Source of the DNA: Eucommia ulmoides | Lineage: Eukaryota > Streptophyta > Magnoliopsida > Garryales > Eucommiaceae | Length of the DNA: 64,000 nucleotides | Reading direction: 5' to 3' | Assembly: GCA_016647705.1 (NCBI GenBank) | Contig: CM028336.1 | Span: 4,216,001-4,280,000, forward strand | Shown: piece by piece, positions 45,189-57,200 of the stretch | Layout: every line of letters starts with the position of its first letter | How positions within the stretch are numbered: the first letter of the stretch is position 1 | Made by a program: the position numbers and the translations under genes | Notes under the pieces: generated by a model | Databases searched by the model: none | Seen by the model: the letters and a program-made list of their open reading frames with translations, nothing else | Told to the model about the DNA's origin: nothing

Positions 45189-46286
45189 GGAGAAGTTCAA
45201 TGGGTGGATAATTTTGATAAAAAGATAAGTGGGACATGTCCTTATCAATTTTTTTTTTTTTGCATGAAACATATATGTGCATAGGGGTATATATGTATAT
45301 ATATATACGTACGGTAAGGATGTCTGGGTTAGTTTACGACTAATCACCTCTCTTAACGATTTTAAAAACACATTTTTTCACGTCGTCTTAGTGCATCCAA
45401 GATTAAATTCAATATTTAATTACTAGAATGTTTTTTAAGGAAATCAAACCTTGATTGATAAGGAAATCGACACTTTTAATTGTCAACCGAACAGTCTGGA
45501 CTAACACATCTTGTGTGTATATATGTATGTATATACATGGTTATGTATATGCATATATTGTTGTCTAGGACATGCCACTTGACCAATTGTTCGTTAAAAT
45601 GTCCACAACTTACAACTCGATGGACTCAACTTGAGAGTTGGTTGATTATACTCTTGATGCATGTGCTTTTGCTTTTGCTTTGCCGACATAAATTGAACCT
45701 TCATCTCAAGCTTCTGTTGGGCCATATGGACTCATCAATTCAGTTATTAATAATTTTGGACAAAAAATGCGTTGCTTTAAGTAATACTCATTTTATTACT
45801 CTATTAAACTTAATATATATATAATAAAGATACATATAAAGAATGAGAGAAACCTGTATTATAATATATTAATTGATAAATTTCACGGTCGACATTTATA
45901 TACACCGACCTAATACTTAGAGACCAAAACTGTAAATTATCCTTACTAGTTTTTGAATGCTATACTTCTAGGGAGGTACAATCGGTAACCGTTATACTAC
46001 AAGTCTCGGGTTTTTAGGGTTGTTTGATGATATAGAAATATCTGGGGGAGGCTATTAGTAGTTTGGACCACATCGACAACTAATGAAACGCGGGCCAAAA
46101 TGTGAAGGAAAAAGGCCTTGTGAAACAGACCGCTCTCAATAATTTTTTGGAGACACCATTTTGGGCCCAATGCATGTGGGGTGGGCCTTCTTTGCCACCA
46201 AGTGGACCAGTCACGTTAAGTCGTTTTATATTCAATGTTTTTCTGATTTATTAGTTTGGACAAATTGCAACAAAGATGTTTCTAAA
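45189..46286. other. PMEI upstream and intergenic DNA
   Basis: AT-rich with TATATA runs. 45783-46085 is the single copy of the stretch that is duplicated in unit A, with the empty site of its MITE at about 45952. The open frame at 45480-45824 has no family resemblance and is not kept in A. Confidence 0.6.
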
Positions 46287-46447
46287 GCTCTCGCTATACG
46301 CGGAGTTTGGAGAAGGGTCGGACCACTTAGATCTATTGTACGCAGTCTTACCTTACTTTTTACAAGAGACTATTTTCACGACTTGAATCCATGAACTCCA
46401 GGTCACATGGTGACAACCTTTACCATTGCGCTAATATCTATTATTTA
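46287..46447 (-). mobile_element. Au-like SINE, 3'-truncated
   Basis: Counterpart of 16310-16490 with box B-like GGATTCAAGTCG on the minus strand and the ACAATAGATCTAAGTGGTCC block. The 3' end and left target duplication are missing; the break lies next to ATGTTTCTAAA. Confidence 0.8.
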
Positions 46448-46589
46448 ATTTAATTATTTACATTACTAAATACATATCCCTAATTTTTATTTTTTTTACA
46501 TTTTTCCCGTCCAACTTCTTCAGCGAATAGCGTCTCCAGCGCGGCTGTTGACGCCGACAACATCCCCGAATTTCTCTCTCTCTCCTCCC

Positions 46590-46646
<57 letters not shown>

Positions 46647-47795
46647 CAATTCGTGGCGGGGGAGAGAGATTTGCCTGATTCGTGGCGAGAGAGAGAGAAG
46701 GACGAAGAAGAAGAAAGGCTGGGTTGGAGTTAGTGTATATTAAAAAAAAAAAAGGGTAAAAAACAGAAACTTAAAATTATTCTAAAAGGGACGAGATGTT
46801 AACTTTAAAATTATTTATATTTTTTTTAAAAGTAAGGATATACATTTATCAATTACCCAAAAAAAATGAAAAAGAAAAATAATATCATTGTAGGTGTAGC
46901 ATTGTCTTTCTATGTTTAATTTTATTAAGGATAAATTTGTCTACATATATAATGTAATTCAGAGTAAGTGTGATTTTGGAATATTTGAGTTGGTGAGATA
47001 TAAATTCAAGAAAATATGTAAATATTAACTAAACACGCAAAATTTTGAAGATAAATGAATGTTAACTAAATATGAAGAAACAAAAGTACAAATTTACAAG
47101 TTAAGGAATCGCAAAACAAAATTGATATAGAGAGAGGATAGTATTGTTCTTCACGCCCTTAAAGTAGATTTTCGCCTACACACTAATACTGATGATTGAA
47201 TAAGTGTTTGTTTTTCGTAGTACAATGATCTTTGAAATTTTGATAGCAGTACTCAAATTTAGAAATTCTGACAAAATGATAAATACTTGAACTCTCTCAG
47301 ACAAATAAATTCTCTATATGTATGTGCTTTGGGTAAAAAGTGAATCTGATGAATTAATGCGAAACACCATTTGAATGGATGCATCAGTTTGCAAAATAAC
47401 GAAATGCATTAGTTCAAGAAACAAGTCACCAATTTGGAAGAATGTATGCAACAGTTCAGGCTTGGCATTGGTTCACACAGACACAAGCCTATGCATATGT
47501 TCGGCAAGGCTTGCACTGACTCGCAGATGCACTGGTTCAACACACATCGATCCAGGGTTAGTGTTAGAAATATAAAATAATAATTGAATAAAATATTTTT
47601 GTTTATTTTTTAAGGGGTTGTATAACTAATAAAAAAGGAGTGTACATATAGATAGATAATGAAAGGGGGGGGGGGAGTCCGACAATGGCAATGCTGTGAA
47701 AATTAGGAGGTGTATATGGAATTAGTCAAAGTGACAGATGATGTCATTGATATAAATACTTATTTTTCGCCACATGATATTAAATGTAAATTCAA
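46448..47795. other. Intergenic DNA shared with unit A
   Basis: (GA)n at 46608-46642, poly-G at 47668-47676, and the conserved segment at 47370-47575. No gene called. The homology with A ends near 47785. Confidence 0.6.
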
Positions 47796-47993
47796 GGGTT
47801 AATTATACTTTATTCCCGTGGTTAGGTCGTTTTGCACTTTGCCTCTATGGTATTCATATTACCACTTTACTCTCCGTGGTTAGGTCTCTGTTGCACTTTA
47901 CTCTCTTTTCAGCACTTTACCCTCTGTGGTTATGCCTATATTAAGTGGTAAAGTGCAACAAATCTAATTGTAGGGACAAAGTGTAATTAACCC
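47796..47993. mobile_element. Foldback MITE at the edge of unit B
   Basis: 198 bp from GGGTTAATTATAC to GTGTAATTAACCC with inverted halves. Flanks TAAATTCAA (47787-47795) and TAAATTCAG (47994-48002) match at 8 of 9, a target duplication. It lies about 10 bp past the end of homology between units A and B. Confidence 0.88.
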
Positions 47994-49104
47994 TAAATTC
48001 AGTATATAGTTAATATTAACTGACAAGTTGAATTTAATTGACATTACTTGAATAATAAAAAAATTATTAAAGGGACTAAAAGGTAAAGAAGGAAAATTGA
48101 GGGTAATATGTACCTATATAATTTCTTAGCCAAGTTGGCCACATGTGAAGAAATGAAAGAGAGAGAAAATAAATTTTCCTGGTCCAAGTTTAATTGATAA
48201 AGAAATAAGGGTACGCAATGGCCGCCAAGCAAAAACACACAATCAACTTATGCATACATCAATTAATAATCTTTCGGACAATGTTCAAAGCGTATTCTCT
48301 CACATCGACCTAATATATTTAAAATAAAATTTAAAATTTAATTCCTAAAGTATTTTTTAAGAGAGTCAGACCTGGTAAACCAAGGCGCACAATTATTATT
48401 GTAATATTCGTGCATAATTGATAAAAAAGAAAACGTTGAAAATAGAAGAGCAATTACAAGGGTTTGTTTGGTTTTATTATTTTTATATTGTCTAATGTTT
48501 TTCTTTTCAAACATTAAATACTTATATCTTCACTCTTGATGAAATTGTGTTTCAAAATATTATTTTTTAAATTGAAAATTAAATGCACTAAATCTATATA
48601 ATTAAGCAAGATGGTTTTTTAAAATATTTTTTGTCAAGAGTTGGAATTGATTTAAAGGAGAATGGATGAATGAAATTGATTTATAAAAAAATTGAGAGAA
48701 ATTTTTTTGTCCAAAAATTTCACACACTAATTTCAAGTTGATTAAATTAAATTTTATTTTATACCATTTAAGTTTCATATTTGTATTTAACTAATTATTT
48801 TATTATTATTATTTACTATCTTTTTACCCTTCTAAAATTAAAAAATCAATATAGTGCCTCGGAAATTCTTAGTATTTTAAATATAAGAATTAGTCGAGAA
48901 TTTGAATAATTATTTTAGTTTCCAAAACTCAAAATAATATTATTTCTCTTTCAGCAATACAATTCCAAAATATTTTCCTAAAATAACTTTTTTGATATTC
49001 AATCTATTACTTTTACTATTTCATAAAAATTAATTTTAATTTTTTCTTTATATCTTATTTTTTATTTCTCTATAATTTTTGTCTACCACATATTCACCTA
49101 ATAA

Positions 49105-49158
<54 letters not shown>

Positions 49159-49717
49159 CTTCTTTTTTTTTTTTTTCTTTTTTCTTTTTCAAAAACATCA
49201 TTCAATGAAGCAGATCACTTTTACTTTTTAAAACTTTGACAATTTTTTCAAACATAAAATCGACATTTTTTTTTTGTAATTTTCAAAAATTATATTTAAA
49301 ATTTCCCAAAAATGTTTTCAAGACAACCGATCCATTAGATTAGTTTAAAATAGGATTGTAAGCGAGTCAGCCAAGCTGAATATTAAATGTTCAAGTTTAA
49401 ATTTTTTTTTTTTGTTTTTTTTTTTTTTTAAATATTCGAGTTCAAGGTCGAAACTCAGATTTTGTTTAAAATTCGTTCATTTAATAATCAAATTGTTCGT
49501 GAACATATTTGATTTTTTTTAAAGTTACTTATTACTTAACTTTTAATGCTCAAGAACAATATAAATCATATAAAATTTTCAATAAGATCAATCATTTATA
49601 TTTTTTATTAAATTCTATGTACAAAATACAAAATATTTAATTTACTAAAAATTCAAAATATAAGAATTATAAAATAATCACTTTTTATTAAATAGATTAA
49701 ATGATGATTTATTAGGG
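47994..49717. other. AT-rich intergenic DNA
   Basis: No gene or RNA seen. Contains an (ATT)n tract at 49106-49159 followed by poly-T runs. Confidence 0.65.
49106..49159. repeat. (ATT)n microsatellite
   Basis: About 18 uninterrupted ATT units. Confidence 0.97.
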
Positions 49718-50335
49718 ATTTTGACACTATGCATCCCCAAAGGTTGACAATTGTTTCACTTTGGTCCCCATAGTTTCAATTTGAACACATAATACCCTGA
49801 AAACTGAAATTCCATAATTATCTCAGTTAAGCCAAATCAATAGCTCTTTTACAATTTGAGAAAACAAACGGTCAACATGTGTGCTCCTAACTATTTTTAG
49901 GAAAATTTGGTGAAATGTCCCATTCCATAAAACTCTCATTCTGCGGGGTTCTGTAACATTGATTTTTTAACACATGATATAATCCTTATAAAGTGATTTT
50001 TTGAGTATGGGACCTCTCAACAAGATTCCCCTATTTTTAAGGAGCACACATGTTGACTGTGTGTGTATATATATATTATGTTTGTATATTTCTGAGTATT
50101 TGTGCGTAAAGAGATTGAGAGGAAAGAAGAAGGTTGAAATTTCTCATACAGCCTTTTACAGGTTGTTAGTCAGGTACATAACAAATGATTGTTTTTCATC
50201 TAAAATTGTATGAGGGATAATGACTTGGACTATAATTGGATGATTAAGAAACTTTTGGGTGTTATACGGTTCACATTGAAACCATGGGGACCAAAGTGAC
50301 ATTTGTGTCAAATTTCAGGTGTACAAAATGTCAAA
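49718..50335. mobile_element. Foldback element of a second family
   Basis: Outer arms: CACTTTGGTCCCCATAGTTT at 49758 against its near-complement at 50275-50299 (ACCATGGGGACCAAAGTG). Inner arms: GTCAACATGTGTGCTCCT at 49870-49887, perfectly complementary to 50040-50057. No coding capacity. Related half copies lie upstream of both PMEs (2090-2160, 36540-36620, 36890-36970). Exact ends not determined. Confidence 0.75.
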
Positions 50336-50690
50336 ACCGAAGCCCTATTTTCAAATATAATACCCGATTTATCACCTTCCTATCACACTACCACTACCCA
50401 TGGACCCCGCCGTCGATTCAGCAACGATTCACGCGCCGTTCAATGTATGAAACCACGTGAGACATCTGTACGTTTCACCCAACCATTTGACTTTTCTTCG
50501 ATTCCACGTGTCCCTATCTCATAGGTTGTTCACATGGCCCCTGTCGTAGACCTCTCTCTCACTGATTCCGTCACCTTTGGCCAATCAAATTAAGTTTCAC
50601 GCGCCTTAATTATGCCTTTGAGGGTAGTAGAGGTCAAAATGCAATCCACGCGCGGCCCCTTACATTTTTTCTTTTTTTGGTATTTACCCC
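50336..50690. other. GC-richer segment with two G-boxes
   Basis: CACGTG occurs at 50454-50459 and 50505-50510, and CACGCG three times between 50430 and 50653. It could be the remains of a promoter, but no gene follows on either strand. Confidence 0.35.
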
Positions 50691-50930
50691 CCGAGTGTTC
50701 CACACCCACACATAGGCTGCGTGGTTATTCATCCCAACAAATATTTTTTTGGGGATTTGAATTCCTGACCTTACAGAAGTCTCTCAACTATTTTAACTCA
50801 AGCTAGACTTACCACTGGAGCTACACTATGCTGATAATGAGAAGTTGAGAATACACACAATAAAGTGGTGAATTATACGTTTGTTCCCTAAAGTTTTCCA
50901 TTAGTGTCATATAGGCCCTCAATATTTCGA

Positions 50931-51160
50931 TTTTCCCAATTTCATCGATCATGATTGAAGTTAGTGTCAACTAAGTCCTAATTCTGTATAGAACGGCTAA
51001 CTAAGGTGGCGTTTGGATAATGTTTTTGTTTTTCTGTTTCTACTAATTTTCCCAATTTCATCGATCATGATTGAAGTTAGTGTCAACTAAGTCCTAATTC
51101 TGTATAGAACGGCTAACTAAGGTGGCGTTTGGATAATGTTTTTGTTTTTCTGTTTCTACT
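50931..51160. repeat. Perfect tandem duplication, 116 bp
   Basis: 50931-51046 and 51047-51160 are identical by eye, from TTTTCCCAATTTCATCGATC to TTTTTCTGTTTCTACT. In sequence this old and decayed, identity implies a very recent event or an assembly artefact. Confidence 0.92.
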
Positions 51161-52406
51161 TTCCGTTTTAGAGTAATCTGAGAATAGAAACATGTTTGGT
51201 AATGACCATTGTCCCAATTTTTTTTATTTTTTTTTAATTTATGAGAACAAGAACAAGAAATACGTTTGGTTGCAACATTTTTTTTTTTCTCTCTTTTAAA
51301 TGTATGATGGCTGGCGAGGTGGTATTGAGAATAGTTTTGCAGGAGTGAATAAGAATTAATATTTTTTTTTTGTTTCTCAAATTCTTAAGGAATTAAAGAA
51401 ATACTCCCAGATTACTCCCAAAATTTTGGGAGCAGAAACATGTTTCTGTACATTAATCCTAAAATTTTAAGAGTTGGAATAAAAATCAAGAAACGGAAAC
51501 AATAATCAAACATAGCCTAATTGGCTGTCAAAGGAATTAATAGGCAATAGCTTGAAAGAAGAGGGACGTAATTAAAACAATGAAACATTTGAGGACCTAT
51601 TTAACACTAGCGGAAAACTTTAAGGACCAATGGTGTAATTTATCCAAAATAAAAATATTTGACTATTTTTGCTTGAATTGGATAATGATTAATGACTTGA
51701 ACTTGCATGTGACAGCTGCTTCATTTGACAGCAAAAATCTCATAAACACAACAATGGAATATGATGATGGTGTGAGTTGGCCGCAATTGAAGGTTATTTT
51801 TCACTGTATTTTCGGTCATTTTGTCTAAAATCATAAATTTTTAAATACCGATCACTCTTTTATTATTGTGGTCAAATATTATTTAATTTTTTTATCGATT
51901 AGAAATTAATAAAAAATTATTATAATGACAATTTTACCCTTAATAATTTTAAAATAATTAAAAATTAAGTTTAATAAATATCCTTTTAAAAAAAATTTGG
52001 GTTGTATTTATCTCTTTTATCTTTTTATACTATCATCTCTATTTAAAAAAAAAAAAAAACCTCCTCCCCCACTCCCACTCCGCAGGAACAACCCCAATCC
52101 TCGTTGAACTCCTACCAGAATTCTCTATCTGTATTGGATTTGTGCCTGCAAACACTGATCTAGCACGAATCGGGGGAGAGAGAGAGGAAGAAGAAGAAAG
52201 AAGATTGGTAGGTTAGAGGAGGGGCGATGGAAGGGGCTAGGATAAATGTCATTATTAATAGGAAAAAAATATTTTTTAAAAAAATAGGGATGTTAGTAAA
52301 TTTTTAATAAAATAAAAAATTAAAAAAAAAATATGGATTTTTTAAATGACGGATAAAATTTATAATTTTGAACAAAATTAAGGGAGATAAATGTTAAATA
52401 CCCTAC
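51161..52406. other. Intergenic DNA upstream of the plus-strand PMEI
   Basis: AT-rich. The sequence at 51815-51835 (AAAATCATAAATTTTT) is roughly the inverse of 52355-52375 (AAATTTATAATTTT), so a weak foldback element of about 560 bp may fill this stretch; low certainty. No gene seen. Confidence 0.5.
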
Positions 52407-52414
52407 TATAAATT
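52407..52414 (+). promoter_or_regulatory. TATA box of the plus-strand PMEI
   Basis: TATAAATT in CTACTATAAATTACATCC, 51 bases before the ATG at 52458. Confidence 0.7.
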
Positions 52415-52457
52415 ACATCCTCTCCATTCCCAACACTAAATATTTTTAGAGAGAGAG

Positions 52458-53078
52458 ATGGAAGGTTATTATTACACAATGACAAAGCCATTTTCATGCA
52501 CTCTCACTATTTTAATTCTACTCCTAACAATCATCTCTACAAAACCAATCTCAGCTTCCGAATCACCGCCACCCCCCGCCGCCGCCGCCTACACAAACTT
52601 CATCAGAACCTCCTGCAACACCACCACCTACCCCATCCTCTGCTACAAATCCCTCATCCCCTACGTCTACACCGTCCGCTCCGACCCCCTCCGCCTCTGC
52701 AAAACCGCACTCTCCGTCACCATCTCTGCCGCCAGCAACGCTTCCTCCACCGTCAAGAAACTGTACAAGCAAAAAGGTCTCAGCCGGATCGAGGCCGCCG
52801 TCATCAGGGACTGCATCGACGACTTGAAGGACTGCGTGTACGAGCTGAAGCAAACGATGACCGCCGTGTCGCACGTCGGAGATGAGGACTGGAATTTCCA
52901 GTCGGCCAACGCCAAGACGTGGGCCAGCGCGGCGATCACCGACGCTGATACGTGTATGGACGGATTTTCGGGTCGGAAAGTGAACCCGAATGTGAGGAAT
53001 AAGATCCGGAGCAGTATATTGGGGGTGGGAAAACTCACTAGTAATGCTTTGTCTCTCATCAACCACCTAAATTATTGA
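52458..53078 (+). CDS. Pectin methylesterase inhibitor (plus strand)
   Basis: A single exon of 206 residues. After a short polar start comes a hydrophobic signal segment (CTLTILILLLTIIST), a Pro/Ala-rich linker (ESPPPPAAAA) and the PMEI fold: FIRTSCNTTTYPILC, SDPLRLCKTALSVTI, GLSRIEAAVIRDCIDDL, AKTWASAAITDADTC and KLTSNALSLI. The four expected cysteines are present plus extra ones in LCY, LRLCK and KDCVY. It is a different PMEI subfamily from the A/B pair, with about the same length. The coding part is strikingly GC-rich against its surroundings, as for other genes here. Upstream are a TATA box and a GA-rich leader. An invertase inhibitor is the alternative; the wording favours PMEI. No sign of damage. 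Confidence 0.93.
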   Translation: MEGYYYTMTKPFSCTLTILILLLTIISTKPISASESPPPPAAAAYTNFIRTSCNTTTYPILCYKSLIPYVYTVRSDPLRLCKTALSVTISAASNASSTVKKLYKQKGLSRIEAAVIRDCIDDLKDCVYELKQTMTAVSHVGDEDWNFQSANAKTWASAAITDADTCMDGFSGRKVNPNVRNKIRSSILGVGKLTSNALSLINHLNY

Positions 53079-53431
53079 TTTTTTTTTTTTTTTAAAAAAA
53101 AAAATTGATTTTGATTAGAATTAAAATTGTTGTACTTAATGATAATCTATGTACAAGATTTAATCTAATTTGAAATTATTTCTCGTAATAGATGCATGCA
53201 TGTATGAATTGTTTTGTTTTATTTGCGCATGACATTTTCTTTTTACATTTTTACCCCCTAATCTTTTGGTGAGGGGTATTTCTACCGACCATCGAAGACC
53301 ACTCAAAGTCCTCCATGTGGCAAGGAGGGATCCCAAGAAGACCTCGTTGACCAATCAGCGTTCACCGACCAAGCTGACAGGACCGTCCAAGTCTCCTGTC
53401 TAAACCGACCACCACCCAACAGTCCGCTACA
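53079..53431. other. Region downstream of PMEI
   Basis: Poly-T/poly-A at 53079-53103, then AT-rich sequence and, from 53260, a GC-richer stretch with three CCGACC(A) phrases. No gene seen. Confidence 0.55.
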
Positions 53432-53638
53432 ACCGTTTATCTCCTATAGTTAGGCCCTGTTGTACTTTATTCCTAATTGTAGGCCTAACTACAGGGGCAA
53501 AGTGCTGATAAGGTGGTAAAGTGTAACAAAGGCTTTACTGGTTATAGGAGAGTAAAGTGGTGACGAAAATACCATAGAGTATAAAGTGCAAAATAGCCAA
53601 ACCACAAGGGACAAAGAGTAATTAACCCAAAAATACAT
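53432..53638. mobile_element. Foldback MITE, left end lost
   Basis: Ends AGAGTAATTAACCC at 53638 and folds back on GTTAGGCC...CCTGTTGTACTTTA, but the expected GGGTTAAT start is missing. The piece 53640-53910 holds further arm-like phrases (TTAACGGATT, TTAATCGTTGCACTTAAG) of the FB-1/FB-2 type. Confidence 0.65.
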
Positions 53639-54379
53639 TTAAAACCTTAAAAATACACTATGGTCCCTTAAATTTTTGAATAATATAAAAATAATCCTAT
53701 GAAAACCTTTAAAGAGTATAAATATCATTTAACATTAATTAACGGATTATAACTTTGTTTATCGGAAAAAAAAACATTAATTAATGGATTTTCTTTGAAT
53801 TTCACCATTTGACTGTTCAAGTTAATGAAAATTTTAATCGTTGCACTTAAGTTTTAAGTATAAGGTATAAGTGGTGACGAAAATATCACAGAAGTATAAA
53901 ATGCAATTGTAGATCCGAGTGTTATGGTGTGTTTGAGATTTTAGATTATGAAGAAATCACAAGGTCTCTCTTCTCTCATCTCTTCTCTCTCTCTCTCTCC
54001 CTATAATATGTATATAAATCCAAATTTTGGATCGATAGATTCTTGCTCGGATCTATAGATCCCAACAAAAATCTTCAAGATCTTGAAGTTTCGACCCTAA
54101 TATTTGTTGTTAGATTCGATATTACATATTGCAATAAATTATACAATAACTTAATGTTGTTGCATTCAATGAAAAGAAAAATAAGAGATTTAACAAATAA
54201 TATTTTGTCAAAAACTCCAATTCTTTTTTTTTTTTTTTTTTTTTAATTCAACACAACTAACTGTGGCATTAAAACTGAGATTTGCTCTATTTCTTAATAT
54301 TCTCCAAGAAGAAAAAAAAAAATCACTTTCCCTTTAGATGTGAATGCTCTACATTGCAAAATTTATGACCTCAATGGTC
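53639..54379. other. Intergenic DNA with foldback debris
   Basis: Arm fragments to about 53910, then a CT microsatellite near 53960-54000 and a poly-T run at 54222-54244. No gene seen. Confidence 0.55.
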
Positions 54380-54900
54380 TTAAAAAACTAACAAATACCC
54401 AGTCATTAGTGAGTTGATTTGCGCCATCAATCCAATCCATCCACGAACTTTGATCTTAACCTGAGCACTTACATCCGGCTGGTTGAGCCCGACTTGACAC
54501 GAGGCCGCATACAATATCGTGGCTCGAACCCAGGCCTTAATATTCTCCTGATGCGACAAAAACTTCTCCCCCTTTGACGCCTCCATTTTATCCAACTCCT
54601 CTATCAATCTCGTTAGTTGCTCTACACTTTTCGTCCACGGGTTTCAAGCCTAGGAATTTAATGAATCGGGATGCTTACAAGCCCGTTTCGACGGTTTTCT
54701 TTCGGGATTCAAGCAATGCCGTCCTCGTTAAGGCCCATGCGCTTTCGCCGATTTCAGACTTGTGGACCTATTAGGTTTGAAGACATATTTCCGGATATAT
54801 GTTGGCTTTGCACGATGCTTCCATGAACGTTAGGGTTTTTTGAGTAGCGCAAACAGAAACACCGACGAAGGAGAGGAGAGAGACGATTATTGGCAGGGAA
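54380..54900 (-). pseudogene. PMEI/invertase-inhibitor-like gene, dead
   Basis: On the minus strand a signal-like segment (LPIIVSLLSFVGVSVCA) is followed by FMEASCKANIYPEICLQT, then two stops in a row (TAA TAG), then in the same frame ESAWALTRTALLESRKKT, another stop, FLGLKPVDEKC, a frameshift near 54600, and finally IEELDKMEASKGEKF...IKAWVRATILYAASC...KIKVRGWIGLM. This is the complete order of a PMEI fold with three stops, one frameshift and no in-frame start codon. The closing region (LMAQINSLMTGYLLVF) lacks the usual SNALAL. Clearly inactivated. Confidence 0.85.
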
Positions 54901-55604
54901 GAGAGAGTATTTAGTCATTGTTTTCATTAAAAATGGGCTTACAAAATATGGAGAAAGTTTGCATATAATTTACAATATTTATAGTATGAGAGATATTGCA
55001 TGATATTACGGGGTCTTCGATTCTCTCTCTGTAATTTCCTTAAAATTAACTTTATTCTTCTTTTTATTTGACTTTCTCTCTCTAAATATATTACATGCTA
55101 AATTTTAGGGAACAAATTTTTAGAGTACTGTTGTACGGACCTTCAAATTTTTAGAGTATTTTCGTATACCCAAGAATTCCGCGATTATTAATACACTAAT
55201 ATCACTTTTTTTTTTTTTTTTTTTATTAAGAAAACTCCATAGTTTTCAAAAATTAGAAATATCATATTTATAATTTATTTATGTGATTCTCTCTTTCTAT
55301 ATATCCTATAAAAGAGGAATTATAATAAGGGGTAGTTACCAAGAACTAAGACAAAACTACTACATTTTTTTTGAAAAATATGTTACAAAATAGTTATTTT
55401 GTCTTTTTGTGATAATTTTACTCCTCGCGTTGAATATAACACGGGATTGTGTTGAATATAATACGAGATCGTTTTATATTCAACACAATTATTGAATATG
55501 ATCTCGTGTTATATTCAATACGATCTTGTATTGATCGTATTGAGATGGTGTTATATTCAATTTTTACTACTGTTCAAATTCTACTAAGTTGCCGTAGCCA
55601 TTTG
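54901..55604. other. Intergenic DNA with a composite inverted repeat
   Basis: Poly-T at 55207-55224. At 55430-55560 the words TGTTGAATATAA, ACACGGGAT and their complements (TTATATTCAACAC, ATCTCGTGTTATATTCAA) alternate and can fold into a hairpin. No gene seen. The left end of the next retroelement lies somewhere in 55300-55870. Confidence 0.5.
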
Positions 55605-55870
55605 TAGACATGACATTTTGACCGCCTCGCAAAAATTTTATGTTTTATTTTATTTTTATTTTAAAAAAAAATAGAGAAAAAAAAAATGGAAAAAAAAAGA
55701 AGGATAAAAAAAAAAAAAAACTGAAAAAAAAATGGAAAAGAAAAGGTTTTCTTGTCAAAATGGGATTATGTTTCATTTTCCCTTACCTTTTAGGTTTTGT
55801 TTCATTTTCTTCGTCGAATTGAGACTAGGATTTTCTAGGATTTTTAAGATTTTTCACTCTACATCATTCC

Positions 55871-55878
55871 TATAAATA
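55871..55878 (+). promoter_or_regulatory. TATA box in the Tat/Ogre LTR
   Basis: TATAAATA in CATTCCTATAAATAAGACC, followed by about 50 bases of C/T-A leader with TTCAGAGAGAAACTC. It is the likely start region for the element's transcript. Confidence 0.6.
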
Positions 55879-56126
55879 AGACCATTTTCCTCATAGTTTA
55901 CATACAAAAATTCAGAGAGAAACTCTTCGGAGACATTCAAAAATTGAGAGGAGTCACTCCATTTAGAAGAGTGATTCTCAAAGCCCTTTCACGAAGCCGT
56001 CTGCGAGAGAGGAAAATACGGGTATCGAGATTCTTGGCCTAGAACACGTATATTTTTCTAGTTTTTAATTCTTCTCAGTTTTATTTTATTCGTTTCGCAA
56101 CATAAATTTCTGCAAGTTTTATTTAT

Positions 56127-56948
56127 GGAAAAAGTACATTTTTGACCCTCTAACTATGGACACATTTCTATGTGGTCCTTCTAAGTTTTATCGTTTCATT
56201 TTAAACTCTCTACGTATAATAACGTTTCAAATTCGTCTCTCCGTCAGAGATGCCGTTAAAACTAACAGAATCTCAGGGGTAAAATGGTCTTTTCACGTTT
56301 TATTAATTTTTTAATCATTTTTAATTAATTTTTTTTTTAATTTAATTTTTTTTTTCTCTCTCTCCCGCCACCTCCCTCTCCCTCCTTCCCTCTTCCTCCC
56401 CTTCCCCTCTCTCCCTCCCACCCCACCCCACCCCACCCCCTGCAACAGGGGGTGGTTGCCACCCCCCGTTTCAGGGGGTGGAATCACCCCCTGTTACGGG
56501 GGTGGCGGGGTGGAATCCACCCCCGCAACAGGGGGTGGAATCACCCCCTGAAACAAGGGGTGATTTTTCACCCCCTGTTGCAGGGGGTGGGGTGGGGTGG
56601 GAGAGAGGGGAAGGGGAGGAAGAGGAAGAGGAAGAGGGAGAGGGAAAGGGAGGTGGCGGGGAGAGGGAAAGAGGGAGAGGGAGGTGGCGGGAGAGAGAGA
56701 GGAAGAGGAGGAAGAGAAAAAAAAAAAAAAAAAATTTTAAAAAAAATTAATTAAAAATGATTAAAAAATTAATAAAACGTGAAAAGACCATTTTGCCCCT
56801 GAATTTCTGTTAGTCTTAACAGCATCTCTGACGGAGGAACGAATTTGAAACGTTATGATACGTAGAGGGTTTAAAATGAAACGATAAAACTTAGAAGGAC
56901 CACATAGAAATGTGTCCATAGTTAGAGGGTCAAAAATGTACTTTTCCC
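56127..56948. mobile_element. Long foldback element with C/G-repeat core
   Basis: An 822-bp near-perfect palindrome starting GGAAAAAGTACATTTTTGAC and ending with its complement GTACTTTTCCC, flanked by TTTATTTAT at 56118-56126 and 56949-56957 (9-bp target duplication). Each arm is about 370 bp. The middle is built of CACCCCCTG/CAGGGGGTGG words that themselves pair, bordered by CT-rich and GA-rich stretches. Two overlapping open frames here are products of the repeat and not genes. Confidence 0.93.
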
Positions 56949-56966
56949 TTTATTTATTTATGTATT

Positions 56967-57200
56967 GTCGTCCGATGATCCGATAAAAACGTTAGGGTGG
57001 GTTTCTCGTGCTTAAACTTAACCCCCGATCGTTAGGTGAATGACGTTTTCATTATTTATTTTATTTTGTTTTGTTTTGTTTACAAATTTATAAACACAAA
57101 AAAATAAAGTCATCCGATGATCCGATGAAAATGTCGGGGTGGGTTTCTCGTGCTTAAACCTAACATCCGATCATTAGATGAAGGATGTTTTCGTTGTTTA
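56967..57200 (+). repeat. Two-copy tandem repeat, about 142 bp, in the Tat/Ogre LTR
   Basis: Copies start at about 56967 and 57109 with GTC(G/A)TCCGATGATCCGAT and share GGGTGGGTTTCTCGTGCTTA. Confidence 0.85.

Noticed and set aside
49106..49159. Long microsatellites as functional signals
   Set aside because: Simple ATT, TA and GA tracts are common in plant intergenic DNA; nothing around them suggests a role.
52563..53066. Long open frames on the minus strand and in a second plus frame across the plus-strand PMEI
   Set aside because: They are shadows of a GC-rich coding exon; no family resemblance, while the plus frame 52458-53078 is a clear PMEI.
56452..56754. Open frames of 90-100 codons rich in Gly/Arg/Glu
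   Set aside because: They translate the CAGGGGGTGG and GA-rich repeats in the centre of the foldback element; no start context and no conserved protein.
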